Assembly: GCA_036513315.1 (NCBI GenBank)
Contig: DATBZF010000065.1
Location: forward strand, 1 to 64,000
From: Roseiarcus sp036513315
GTDB taxonomy: Bacteria; Pseudomonadota; Alphaproteobacteria; Rhizobiales; Beijerinckiaceae
Direction: 5' to 3'
DNA: 64,000 bases
Under the pieces are notes generated by a model. The model was not told the DNA's origin, searched no databases, and saw only the letters and a program-made list of their open reading frames with translations. This document shows positions 17,773-26,869 of this stretch, one piece after another. Position 1 is the first letter of the stretch, and every line of letters starts with the position of its first letter. The position numbers and the translations under genes are program-made.

Positions 17773-20307
17773 TTGGAAGACCGGACCGTCATTCAGTTCG
17801 GCTCGCCCGGCAGCTTACGGGGCGGCGTCCGCCTCAACGGCATGTACGAAATCGAGACGCTGCTTGCGCAAGGCGGCATGGGAGAAGTCTACAAAGGATT
17901 CAACATCCAGACCCGCGACCTCGTCGCGATCAAAATGATCTTGCCGGAATTGGCGCGTAATGAAGACGTGTTCGCGCTGTTCCGCCGCGAAGCGACGACT
18001 CTGCACAATCTTCAACATGAGGCTATCGTCCGCTATTTCGTCTTTTCGGTCGATCCAGATTTGCAACGCGCCTATCTCGCGATGGAGTTTGTCGACGGTC
18101 CATCTTTGACCAAAAGGCTCGCGCAAGGCCCCCTCTCAATCGTGGAGGCGAACATCTTGCGCAAGCGGATTGCGGGGGCTCTGGAAGCCGCGCATCGCGT
18201 TGGCGTGATCCATCGCGATATATCACCGGACAATATTATTCTTCCCGGAAACGATCCGAGGCGCGCCAAAATAGTCGATTTTGGCATCGCCCGTTCGCAG
18301 CGACCCGGCGAGGGCACGCTTCTTGGCGGGGGGTTCGCCGGCAAATATAATTATGTAGCGCCGGAACAATTGGGGCTCGCAGGTGGCGACGTTACGGCCA
18401 GATCCGATATTTACAGTTTTGGCCTGGTGCTCGCCGAAGCCCTGCGCGGGCGCCCCATCGATATGAGCGGCACGCAGGTCCAAATCATCGAAAAGCGCCG
18501 TACCGTACCCGATCTTTCCGACATTGATGCTTCGATGCGCCCTTTGCTTCAGGCCATGCTGGCGCCGCTTCCTGCGGATCGGCCAGAGAGCATGGCGGCG
18601 GTCGCTTCCTGGGATGAAAACGGGAAGACCAGTGCGAAGAACCGCATCGCCGCTTCGTCGGAGGAGTTCAGCCCAAGGACTGTCGGCTCCCCTCTTGGCG
18701 AAAAGCCAGGTGGGGGCATTACGTTTGGTCGGCTGGCGGCGATTCTCGGCGTCCTGATTCTGATCAGCGTCGTTGGCGGCACGCTCTACCTGTTTCGCGA
18801 CGCGATGCCCTGGAATGATGCCGCGACCGTCCCCCGAGAGCCGACGACGACGGCGAAGGAAAACCGGGCCGATAATCCAGCGCCGCCCGCTGAGCCTGCC
18901 GTCCCTTCCGGTTCGATGCACAAACTGCCGCCTCTCCCCGATCCGGCTCCCAGTCAGGCGATCGCGGCGTCCACCGCCCCAGTGACGGATGCATCGAAGC
19001 CGTCGGTCGCCGACGCCATCGCCCCGGCGCCTCCCGGGCAACCAGCGCCCCATGTTCCCACCGCCGATGAGATCGTCCAGTCTTTTCAAACATCGGCGTC
19101 GCGTCAGTCGAACAGCGACGATGTTCATTCTGGCGCGGAGGGCGCCGCTCCGCTGCTGAAACTGACGCCTCCCAGCGTTGCCGAAATGAAGAGCGAGCTT
19201 GCGCAACCTCCGCAGACTGCCGCGGCCGTCCCGCCATCGGCGCCGGCCGCCGCTCCGGTCGCGCGGCCCTCGGCTGCTGCGCCTACGCCGGCGCTTGCCC
19301 CTCCTGCAATCCCGCCGCATGCGCCGCAAAGCGTTGTGGCAATGGACGACGCCGTGGTCGGCCACGAATATCTTGCCAATTTGCCGCCCTTCAGCGATTC
19401 CGGCAACCTCAAGGCTCTCGTCTTGCACGCCGAGCCCGATCCGCCGGCAGGGCTCGCCTTCGCCGACCTGGGCTCGGGCTTCAGCCAAATATCGGGAAAG
19501 CCCACGACGCCGGGCCAATATTCCTTCGAAATTCTTGCGAGGAACGCCGCCGGCGCCACGGCGCGAATGACGACTAGAATCAACGTCGCGGCGGCGTCGG
19601 ATGCTGCGCCGGCGACTCCGACCGCCCTCGCGCCGAATCGGCCGCCGGCCGGCAATCCGTCGCCCCCCAATGAGATTGTCGCCTCGCTCACGCCGGCCGG
19701 CAAATCGGCCGGCTTCCTTCGCGACTTCGATGGCGGGCCTTGTTTTTTCGCTCGCTCGCTCGGAGGCTCCTCGGATTCGTTGGTCATCCAGGGAATCGGC
19801 TCAGACAAGGCGACTTTCGAACGCTTTTACGGCGACTTTATTCGTGAGACCGGCATCGAACCCGTGCTGAACGTTAGACTAATTCGCCCAGCGGAATGTC
19901 CAGTGATTGATCTGATTCGTGCGAGCGGAGGTGAGCACGCCGAAGGACCGAAAATTGAACTCGTGGGTTACGACGTCGGACGCGGTAAACCGCTTGCAGG
20001 CACGATCTCCAATATAGCTGGACGTCATCTCGACGTATTGCTCCTGGACAGCGACGGGAATGTCTATCGTATCGACACCCGGGTGCAACAAGGCGGCGCC
20101 AACGCTACTTTCAATATTCCGATCACCCCGGACGCCACTTCGGTGGGAGCGCTGCAATTGGTCCTTGCCATCACTTCACCCAAACAATTGTCTTCCCTTT
20201 CGGGGTTTAAGGCCGGCGCTGCCGCCGTCATCCTGCCAAATCTGCATAACGAATTAACCGCAGCGTCCGGAACTCTGGAAGTCGAATTCTTTAAGCTGGT
20301 CAAGTAA
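17773..20307 (+). CDS. ppkA: T6SS serine/threonine protein kinase PpkA
   Basis: Encodes 844 aa. Residues about 20-290 are a protein kinase domain with the Gly loop (LLAQGGMGEVYKG), the Lys in VAIKMIL, HRDISPDN and VDFGIAR. The usual Lys of the HRDxK loop is Ser. A transmembrane helix follows at about 317-338 (AILGVLILISVVGGTLYLF). The periplasmic part has a Pro/Ala-rich stretch, a probable Ig-like module (about 525-610) and a final unrecognised domain. The start is TTG, supported by GGGA ten bases upstream. The kinase would phosphorylate the FHA protein TagH in response to a periplasmic signal. Confidence 0.92.
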   Translation: MEDRTVIQFGSPGSLRGGVRLNGMYEIETLLAQGGMGEVYKGFNIQTRDLVAIKMILPELARNEDVFALFRREATTLHNLQHEAIVRYFVFSVDPDLQRAYLAMEFVDGPSLTKRLAQGPLSIVEANILRKRIAGALEAAHRVGVIHRDISPDNIILPGNDPRRAKIVDFGIARSQRPGEGTLLGGGFAGKYNYVAPEQLGLAGGDVTARSDIYSFGLVLAEALRGRPIDMSGTQVQIIEKRRTVPDLSDIDASMRPLLQAMLAPLPADRPESMAAVASWDENGKTSAKNRIAASSEEFSPRTVGSPLGEKPGGGITFGRLAAILGVLILISVVGGTLYLFRDAMPWNDAATVPREPTTTAKENRADNPAPPAEPAVPSGSMHKLPPLPDPAPSQAIAASTAPVTDASKPSVADAIAPAPPGQPAPHVPTADEIVQSFQTSASRQSNSDDVHSGAEGAAPLLKLTPPSVAEMKSELAQPPQTAAAVPPSAPAAAPVARPSAAAPTPALAPPAIPPHAPQSVVAMDDAVVGHEYLANLPPFSDSGNLKALVLHAEPDPPAGLAFADLGSGFSQISGKPTTPGQYSFEILARNAAGATARMTTRINVAAASDAAPATPTALAPNRPPAGNPSPPNEIVASLTPAGKSAGFLRDFDGGPCFFARSLGGSSDSLVIQGIGSDKATFERFYGDFIRETGIEPVLNVRLIRPAECPVIDLIRASGGEHAEGPKIELVGYDVGRGKPLAGTISNIAGRHLDVLLLDSDGNVYRIDTRVQQGGANATFNIPITPDATSVGALQLVLAITSPKQLSSLSGFKAGAAAVILPNLHNELTAASGTLEVEFFKLVK

Positions 20308-20422
20308 GTCTGGCGCCCTTGTTGATCGAAGGGTTGGCTTTGTGAGACGCGGCAGCGCCTACTGCCTTGGCGATTGACGGTGGCCGAAGGCGCCGGCAAC
20401 CGGTTCGACTAACTGGAGATGC

Positions 20423-20671
20423 GTGATCGATCTCAACAAATTCAGGGAGGCATCGGTGGCAGTAGCAAAGCACTCGCATCTAGTTTCAGTATTCAGATCT
20501 GAGATTGTGACGGTTAAAAACTTGGTGGAGGATATCATCGAGCGCTCCGACACGTCGCGTCATAAGAATAGCGCTCAAATGACTCTTAGACAAGTGGACA
20601 GTTTCTTTGAAACGCTCATCGATATTATTGAGGGAATGGAAGCTCGCATTGGCGCGTTAGAGCAGAAGTAG
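20423..20671 (+). CDS. Small hypothetical helical protein
   Basis: Encodes 82 aa, probably all alpha-helical, with Leu/Ile heptad-like spacing in the second half (VDSFFETLIDIIEGME). It starts at a GTG preceded by GGAG. No family is recognised. It lies between ppkA and tssB on the same strand, 115 bases after ppkA, so a link to the secretion system is possible. There is no signal peptide or membrane segment. Confidence 0.6.
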   Translation: MIDLNKFREASVAVAKHSHLVSVFRSEIVTVKNLVEDIIERSDTSRHKNSAQMTLRQVDSFFETLIDIIEGMEARIGALEQK

Positions 20672-20684
20672 AGTCCAACTCTAC
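20668..20684 (+). terminator. Hairpin overlapping the stop of the 82-aa gene
   Basis: GTAGAGT-CCA-ACTCTAC is a perfect 7-bp stem with a 3-base loop that includes the TAG stop codon. No U-run follows, so intrinsic termination is uncertain. Confidence 0.35.
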
Positions 20685-20745
20685 GCTATGCTTCGCGCGG
20701 TGCTTTGACTTCCGCTGAATTATGCTGGGCGGTCTGTCGCGACCG

Positions 20746-20766
20746 GGCGAGACGACGCGTCTCGCC
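20746..20766. terminator. 9-bp perfect hairpin in a convergent gap
   Basis: GGCGAGACG-ACG-CGTCTCGCC is followed on the plus strand by GTTCTTC, a weak T-rich tail. It lies 75 bases past the 82-aa gene and before the convergent secreted-protein gene, the expected place for a terminator. Confidence 0.5.
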
Positions 20767-20786
20767 GTTCTTCGCCAAAGCCGATC

Positions 20787-20815
20787 CGTCGCTCGTTCGC
20801 GTGACACGAGCGACG
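20787..20815. terminator. Second 9-bp perfect hairpin in the same gap
   Basis: The arms CGTCGCTCG and CGAGCGACG flank an 11-base loop. It is 45 bases beyond the stop of the minus-strand secreted-protein gene, so it may end that transcript. No U-run is present on the minus side. Confidence 0.45.
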
Positions 20816-20860
20816 CGCTTTCAGTCGGCAATACTTAACCTTGCGCTTTGGAGAACGCCG

Positions 20861-21190
20861 TTAATTGCACGATGCATCAGTAACGTCAGGATTGCTGAGC
20901 GGCGCCCCTGATATCCCGGCTTCTCCACCGAAATAGAAGGTTTGAGGACTTGCTCTCACTGGACCGTCGTAAGACCAACTCTGCGAACCTCCCGCCGCCT
21001 TGGTGAGCTTGCAGGTGGCTTTGCAACTCTTATCCGATGAACCGCTATTTTTGGCCGAGAGGGTAAAACCATCATTACTGCTCCCAGTCACCTCGCAGGT
21101 GAAAGTCACGTCGCCAACCGATTTCGAGCTCGAAGCGAGCGCCGGAGTCGCAAGCAACAACAACACTACGGTGGTATATCCTAAGTTCAT
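20861..21190 (-). CDS. Small secreted protein with four cysteines, unknown function
   Basis: Encodes 109 aa: a signal peptide (MNLGYTTVVLLLLATPALA) and a Ser/Gly/Lys-rich mature part with four Cys, enough for two disulfides (FTCEV, KSCKATCK, DASCN). The start follows a strong GAGGAGG site. No family is recognised. It sits inside the T6SS locus, antisense to the flanking genes, and its AT content is somewhat higher than that of its neighbours. It could be a small periplasmic factor or a secreted effector or immunity protein; nothing in the sequence decides. Confidence 0.7.
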   Translation of the reverse strand: MNLGYTTVVLLLLATPALASSSKSVGDVTFTCEVTGSSNDGFTLSAKNSGSSDKSCKATCKLTKAAGGSQSWSYDGPVRASPQTFYFGGEAGISGAPLSNPDVTDASCN

Positions 21191-21561
21191 CCTCAGTCCT
21201 CCTCTGATCCACACAGTAGAATCGTGAACATCGTGGGTCCTTCCGCAATGCTCGACATCTGGTCGAACTCGCGTTCCCTCCACGTATTTACGGTCTGCCG
21301 ATCTGCGTCCAAATTGGGACGCTGGCAAATTAGACTGCTATTATTATGTCGCCAACACCAGTTTTTGGGGTCCCGCATTGTCCAATCAAGCTCTGAAGGC
21401 GCCCAAATATTCTCTCGCTGGGAGGCGACTTTCATTCGTTCTTAATAAAATGAGTGACAATCGAGGCGAAACGCTCGTCGGCGGTGGCGCCAAGGCGCTT
21501 ATTGCGCTCTGCGCCATTTGGCATATGCTCGTAGCCGGGCAGATGGAAGGAGGGTCGCTGA
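21191..21561. promoter_or_regulatory. Divergent region upstream of tssB
   Basis: This gap lies between the secreted-protein gene (minus) and tssB (plus) and is comparatively AT-rich. It should hold the promoter for the tssB-to-tssH sheath operon. The short frames inside lack coding character. No operator repeat stands out. Confidence 0.4.
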
Positions 21562-22098
21562 ATGGCCTCCAATAGCAATTCTGGTCAGAAATTCATCTCT
21601 CGGAATCGCAAACCGAGAGTCCACATTACTTATGAAGATCCATATGACGCGGAGAAGCTCGTCGAGCTTCCGTTTGTTATGGGCGTTATGGCCGATCTTT
21701 CCGGCAATGCTTCCGCGGTCGCCAAGCCAGAGATGGCGGATCGAAATTTTCTAGATATCGACATGGACAATTTTGATAAGCGAATGGAGGCGATTGAGCC
21801 TGGCCTGTCGATGAAAGTGCCCAACCGCCTGGGCTCCGGCTCGGGCGCCGACAAGCTTTCCGTCAATCTTAAGTTGAAGAAGATGGATGATTTGTCTCCG
21901 GCCGCGATTGCGCGCCAAGTGCCGGCCCTCGCCAAGTTGCTGGAGGCGCGGGAGCAATTGTCGAATCTGCTGCGCTATATGGACGGAAAAGTCGGCGCCG
22001 AGGACACGCTTCGCAAACTGCTGGCCGATCCGCGGCTGATGGAGGCGATGAAGGACAAGCTGGCTGAGAAACCGTCAGGCGCGATCGCGGACGAATAA
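21562..22098 (+). CDS. tssB: T6SS sheath small subunit TssB
   Basis: Encodes 178 aa of the TssB/VipA/ImpB family, with PRVHITYED near the N-terminus, LPFVMGVMADLSG, and the helical C-terminus LLRYMDGKVGAEDTLRKLL. It pairs with TssC to build the contractile sheath. An AAGGAGGG site precedes the ATG. First gene of the sheath, tube and baseplate operon; tssC follows 15 bases later. Confidence 0.97.
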   Translation: MASNSNSGQKFISRNRKPRVHITYEDPYDAEKLVELPFVMGVMADLSGNASAVAKPEMADRNFLDIDMDNFDKRMEAIEPGLSMKVPNRLGSGSGADKLSVNLKLKKMDDLSPAAIARQVPALAKLLEAREQLSNLLRYMDGKVGAEDTLRKLLADPRLMEAMKDKLAEKPSGAIADE

Positions 22099-22113
22099 GA
22101 GGGACATTGCACC

Positions 22114-23604
22114 ATGGCCACGCGACAAGAACAAAAGGAAGTCTTCTCGACCGCGGTGGCGGAGGCGGACGATTTCGCTGCCCTTCTGAAACAGAACTTC
22201 AAGCCAAGGAGCGAGCGAGCGGCAAGTGAAGTCGAGAATGCGGTGCAGACCCTCGTAACGCAAGCACTCTCCGATTCGAGTTTAGTCAAAGGCGACGTGA
22301 TTGACACAATCGAGGAGATGATCGCACGCCTTGATGAAAAGCTCACGGCGCAAATGAATGAGATTCTCCATGCGCCGGAATTCCAGCAACTGGAGAGCGC
22401 TTGGCGGGGTCTCCATTATCTTGTCTACAATTCGGAGACTGACGCCACCTTGAAGATCCGCGTCTTCAATGTTGGAAAGACTGAACTTTATCGCAATATG
22501 AAGCTGTTTCCTGGCGCGCGCTGGGACCAAAGTCCCGTATTCAAGAAGATCTATGAACAGGAATTTGGTCAGCTTGGCGGCGAGCCCTACGGGGCGCTGG
22601 TCGCCGATTATCACTTCAGCCATTCGCCGACCGACGTCCAACTCCTACGAGACCTCTCAAAGGTGGCCTCAGCGGCGCTGGCGCCATTGGTTACCGGCGC
22701 TGACCCCGGTCTTATGGGGATGGATTCCTGGACCGAGCTCAGCAATCCGCGAGATCTTGGCAAAGTGATGGACACGCCCGAATACGCCGCGTGGAAAGGT
22801 CTGCGAGACAGCGTCGATAGCCGTTATGTGGCGATGTGCATGCCGCGCGTTCTTTCGCGGCTGCCCTATGGAGCAAAGTCGGAGCCGGTCGAAGAGTTCG
22901 CCTTCGAGGAAGATACGGACGGCCACAAAGGCGAGAAATACGGTTGGATGAACGCGGCCTACGCAATGGCCGCCAATATCAATCGTGCGTACAAGGAATA
23001 CGGCTGGACAGTGCGCATCCGCGGCGTCCAGTCGGGCGGCGAGGTCATTAACCTCCCCACGCACACGTTCCCGACCGATGACGGGGGCGTCGATCTTAAA
23101 TGCCCGACTGAAATCGCGATTACCGATCGCCGCGAAGCAGAACTGTCGAAGGTTGGCCTTATTTCGATCATCCACCGCAAGAACACCGATAAGGCGGCGT
23201 TCATCGGCGCGCAATCAGTCTACAAGCCGAAGACTTTCATGACCGCGGAAGCAACGGCCGCGGATAATCTCTCCGCGCGAATTCCCTATATGTTCGCCGT
23301 TTCGCGCTTCGCGCATTATCTGAAGTGCATGGTGCGCGACAAGGTGGGCTCTACCAAGGAAAAAGAGCAACTTGAACGGTGGCTTAACGACTGGATCACG
23401 CTTTACGTCGATGGAGACCCTAAAAATTCAAGCGAGGAGATCAAGGCGCGCTTTCCGTTAGCGGCCGCCAAGGTGACGGTCGTCGAAAACGAAGAGAACC
23501 CTGGCTACTACTCGGCCAATTTCTACCTACGCCCGCATTTTCAACTTGAGGGCATGGATATTGGAATGAGTTTGGTCTCGAAAATTCCGCTCGATAAAAG
23601 TTGA
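22114..23604 (+). CDS. tssC: T6SS sheath large subunit TssC
   Basis: Encodes 496 aa of the TssC/VipB/ImpC family: ESAWRGLHYLVYNSETD, LVADYHFSHSPTDVQLL, RLPYGAKSEPVEEFAFEE and a C-terminal YYSANFYLRPHFQLEGMD. TssC with TssB forms the sheath whose contraction drives the Hcp tube, and its C-terminal arm is the part bound by ClpV-coupled recycling systems. Length is typical. Confidence 0.97.
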   Translation: MATRQEQKEVFSTAVAEADDFAALLKQNFKPRSERAASEVENAVQTLVTQALSDSSLVKGDVIDTIEEMIARLDEKLTAQMNEILHAPEFQQLESAWRGLHYLVYNSETDATLKIRVFNVGKTELYRNMKLFPGARWDQSPVFKKIYEQEFGQLGGEPYGALVADYHFSHSPTDVQLLRDLSKVASAALAPLVTGADPGLMGMDSWTELSNPRDLGKVMDTPEYAAWKGLRDSVDSRYVAMCMPRVLSRLPYGAKSEPVEEFAFEEDTDGHKGEKYGWMNAAYAMAANINRAYKEYGWTVRIRGVQSGGEVINLPTHTFPTDDGGVDLKCPTEIAITDRREAELSKVGLISIIHRKNTDKAAFIGAQSVYKPKTFMTAEATAADNLSARIPYMFAVSRFAHYLKCMVRDKVGSTKEKEQLERWLNDWITLYVDGDPKNSSEEIKARFPLAAAKVTVVENEENPGYYSANFYLRPHFQLEGMDIGMSLVSKIPLDKS

Positions 23605-23747
23605 GGGGACATCGAAGAAGGCCGCTTGACGCGCGAAATTGTGGTTTTGGCGGACCGTAAGCGAACTCCGTCAGGCGAGCAGTCGTGATTTCTTGAATAT
23701 CGGACATCGGTTCGTCGACGACAATCAGCGGCGATCGGAGAACGCAA

Positions 23748-24239
23748 ATGGCAGCCCAATCGGATTTTTTTCTGAAGATCGAAACTATCGAAGGAGAGTC
23801 GCAGGATAGCGTGCACGGCAAAGAAATACAGATATTCGAGCTGACGTTCGGCGTTGCAAACACCGGCAGGGGCGGGATGGGCAGCGGGTCCAGCACCGGC
23901 AAGGCAGCGTGGCAGGACATGGAATTCGGGAAATTCGTCGACAAAGCTTCGCCGGCCTTGTTCATGGCCTGCGCCAGCGGAAAGACCGTCGGCGAAGCAA
24001 CGATTACATGCCGCAAGGCCAGCGGCGACAAGCCGATCGAATATCTGGTTTACAAGTTACGAGAGGTGTTCGTCTCCGACGTCAAAGTTCACGGCGTAGA
24101 AGATGGCGGAGTGGCGAAGGAAACCCTCAAGATCAATTTCGCGTATATCGAAATCGCCTACACGGTGCAGCTCGACACTGGTTTCGCAGGCCCGAAGACG
24201 GTGAAGTGGGCTGACCTGAAGAAGAATACCTTCGGCTAA
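23748..24239 (+). CDS. hcp: T6SS tube protein Hcp (TssD)
   Basis: Encodes 163 aa, the normal Hcp size: FFLKIETIEGESQD at the start, then IQIFELTFGV, a Gly-rich loop, DKASPALFMACASG and YLVYKLREVFVSDV. Hexameric rings stack into the inner tube and carry small effectors. Plain Hcp without a toxin extension. It lies 143 bases after tssC, with a GGAGA site. Confidence 0.96.
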   Translation: MAAQSDFFLKIETIEGESQDSVHGKEIQIFELTFGVANTGRGGMGSGSSTGKAAWQDMEFGKFVDKASPALFMACASGKTVGEATITCRKASGDKPIEYLVYKLREVFVSDVKVHGVEDGGVAKETLKINFAYIEIAYTVQLDTGFAGPKTVKWADLKKNTFG

Positions 24240-24361
24240 GACGCTATCGGGCGGCGTCAGCCGTCTTCTCGGATGGCGGGCGCGACCGGTGAAGGGGCCC
24301 AATTTGAGTCGCCGATCGCGCCAAAATGTAGCGAATATATTGCCAAAGGCCGGTCGGAACG

Positions 24362-24907
24362 ATGGCTATCCAACGAAACGATCGCGTCGCCCCGCCTCTC
24401 ATGTATGCGTTTCGCGCCGCGCATAATAAGCGCGACGCGAAGAAACGACTCGATCTGCGGAATGAAGCGGGGGAGCGGATCATTGCGCCAAGGCGCGTCA
24501 CCGCCAAAAGTCCAATCTCCGAATTCGCGCTGCGTCGCGAAGTGATGTCCGATCTGCTTGCGCTCCTGAATACGACGAATTTCGACGCCGCGGAAGATCT
24601 GTCCTCGCTCCCCGCCGTGCGCAGTTCAATTCTGAATTTCGGTTTTCCAGACTTGAGCTGGCGTACAATTGACGAAAACAGCCTGACGGACGTCGCGCGC
24701 GAAATCGAAACCGCGCTGGCCGATTTCGAGCCGAGGCTGGCGCGCAACTCCATCGAGGCCAAGCGCGACCTGACCGTTGGCGAGGACGACATGAAGATTA
24801 GGTTCATCGTCAAGGGCGACCTTCGCGTTCAGCCAGTCAACGTGCCGGTCGAGTTTGTTGCCGAGGTCGAACTCGACTCAGGCAAGATCATGATCGATCG
24901 GCTGTAG
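24362..24907 (+). CDS. tssE: T6SS baseplate protein TssE
   Basis: Encodes 181 aa of the gp25-like TssE family: RREVMSDLLALLNTTNF, SSILNFGFPDLS and the basic/acidic C-terminus typical of phage gp25. TssE nucleates sheath polymerisation at the baseplate wedge. It is 3 bases from tssF, so the two are probably co-translated. Confidence 0.94.
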   Translation: MAIQRNDRVAPPLMYAFRAAHNKRDAKKRLDLRNEAGERIIAPRRVTAKSPISEFALRREVMSDLLALLNTTNFDAAEDLSSLPAVRSSILNFGFPDLSWRTIDENSLTDVAREIETALADFEPRLARNSIEAKRDLTVGEDDMKIRFIVKGDLRVQPVNVPVEFVAEVELDSGKIMIDRL

Positions 24908-24910
24908 GCG

Positions 24911-26869
24911 ATGAACCGCGAATTTCTTGAATTCTATAATAAAGAGCTCTCCTTGTTGCGCGAGCAGGCCGGCGAATTCGCCCAGGAATATCCCGGGGTC
25001 GCAGAGCGCCTGGGCGGGCTGATGGGCGATCGGCTCGACCCGATGATCGGCGGGTTGCTTGAGGGCTCGGCGTTTCTGGCGGCTCGCGTCCAGCTCAAGA
25101 TTAAGCACGAATTCGCTGAATTCACGACGAATCTTCTCGATCAACTGGTGCCGCATTATCTCGCGCCTTCGCCCTCAGCTTTGCTCGCCCAGGCGCAACC
25201 CAAGTTCGGCGACCCCGCTTTGCGCGACGGACGCGTGATTCCCCGCGGCGCTTACCTTGATGCGGCCTATCGGGAGCTCGAACGCAATATCGCATGCCGG
25301 TTCGCTCTGGCCGCGCCGATTTCGTTGTGGCCGTTCGAAATCGTCAATGCGGAATACTTCGCCGCGCCCGGTCCGCTGCAGGCGTTGGGGTTGCCTGTCG
25401 GCCACGAATGCTCAGCCGGGCTGCGCATTCAACTTACCGTTCGCGCTGCCGAGCGGAGCGAAGACGAGCCGCCTGATTCTGCCGCCCATACGCGCCCCGA
25501 ACTACATTTTTCAGGCTGCCGCGTTAAAGACCTGACGGTGCATATTCTCGGTCAAGAGTCGGACGCCGTTGCGCTATACGAGCAAATGTTCGCCAGTTGC
25601 CGCGCCGTATTCTTTCGCTATCTCGATTCCTTCGGCGACCCGGTGGTTGTCAACGGGGACGCCGAAATGGTCCGACAGATCGGCTTTGGTAGGGACGATG
25701 CGCTTGTCCCCAATGATAAGCGCGTCTTTCACGGCTTCGACTTTTTGCGCGAATATTTTACATTCCCGCGGCGCTTTCTTGGCTTTTCATTGCAGGGGCT
25801 CGGGGCCGTCACGCCAAAGTTGCGCGCCAAAACAATCGACGCCGTCTTTGTTTTCGACGATTCCAATGCCCGACTTGCTGCCGCGGTTCGCAAGGATTTC
25901 TTTGCGCTTTACGCTGCGCCAGCCGTCAATCTGTTTGAAAAGACGCTTGATCGCATCGCGGTAAAGTCGAACCAGCACGAATATCAGATTGTCCCGGATC
26001 GTAGCCGGACGCTCGATTTCGAGCCCAATCGGATCCTTAACGTGTTTGCGCATATTCAAGGTCTGGCGCAAAAGGTGGCGGTAGAGCCGCTATATACGGC
26101 GGCCGCGGGTCGAAGCGCTTCCGGCCTTTGCTACACAGTGCGCCGCTTGCCGCGCCGGCGTACGGCGGAGGAGCGGAAATACGGGCTTACGACCGACTAC
26201 ACCGGCACCGACATGTTTTTATCGCTTGGCGAGCGTTCCGATCCAGAAGAACTTTGCCGCGTGGCCGAAATCAGCGTGCAGGCCTTGTGCACCAATCGCC
26301 ACCTGCCCGAACATTTGCCGGTAGGCGAAGACGGCGCGGACTTCAAATTTGTAGACGATGTCCAGCTCGACGTGCGTTGCATCGCCGGTCCGACGCGCCC
26401 CCTCGAACCGATCCTGACGTCGATGGCTGGCAAGACAGAGGGCGCGTCGATCGGCGATGTCGCGTGGCGTATCGTCAATATGCTGAGCCTCAATCATCTG
26501 GGGCTCGTGCAGCGCGCGGGCGGCGAAAGCGCCAAGTCCCTCCGCGAAATGCTCGCGCTGTTCGCTGATATGTCCGATAGCGCGACGGAGCGCAAGATTC
26601 GCGGCATTCGTAGCGTCGAGTCGCGCCCCATCGTCCGGCGCATCCGTCGCAACCACGGCGTCGGCGCGGCGCGCGGCACGGAGATCACCGTATTGATCGA
26701 CGACAAGTCCTTTGAGGGATCGCGGCCCTTTCTTATCGGCGCAGTGCTCGATCGATTTTTTTGTGAATATGTTAGCCTCAACCATTTCACGCAGACGGTG
26801 ATCCGGACGACTGAACGAGGGGAAATCATGCGTTGGCCGCCACGCCTCGGGGTGCGGAACGACATATGA
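24911..26869 (+). CDS. tssF: T6SS baseplate protein TssF
   Basis: Encodes 652 aa of the TssF/ImpG/VasA family. The N-terminus (FLEFYNKELSLLREQAGEFA) and VAERLGGLMGDRLDPMI are diagnostic, as is a C-terminal FSLNHFTQ-type end (VSLNHFTQTVIRT). Two TssF and one TssG make the baseplate wedge with TssE. It overlaps tssG by ATGA. Confidence 0.96.
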   Translation: MNREFLEFYNKELSLLREQAGEFAQEYPGVAERLGGLMGDRLDPMIGGLLEGSAFLAARVQLKIKHEFAEFTTNLLDQLVPHYLAPSPSALLAQAQPKFGDPALRDGRVIPRGAYLDAAYRELERNIACRFALAAPISLWPFEIVNAEYFAAPGPLQALGLPVGHECSAGLRIQLTVRAAERSEDEPPDSAAHTRPELHFSGCRVKDLTVHILGQESDAVALYEQMFASCRAVFFRYLDSFGDPVVVNGDAEMVRQIGFGRDDALVPNDKRVFHGFDFLREYFTFPRRFLGFSLQGLGAVTPKLRAKTIDAVFVFDDSNARLAAAVRKDFFALYAAPAVNLFEKTLDRIAVKSNQHEYQIVPDRSRTLDFEPNRILNVFAHIQGLAQKVAVEPLYTAAAGRSASGLCYTVRRLPRRRTAEERKYGLTTDYTGTDMFLSLGERSDPEELCRVAEISVQALCTNRHLPEHLPVGEDGADFKFVDDVQLDVRCIAGPTRPLEPILTSMAGKTEGASIGDVAWRIVNMLSLNHLGLVQRAGGESAKSLREMLALFADMSDSATERKIRGIRSVESRPIVRRIRRNHGVGAARGTEITVLIDDKSFEGSRPFLIGAVLDRFFCEYVSLNHFTQTVIRTTERGEIMRWPPRLGVRNDI

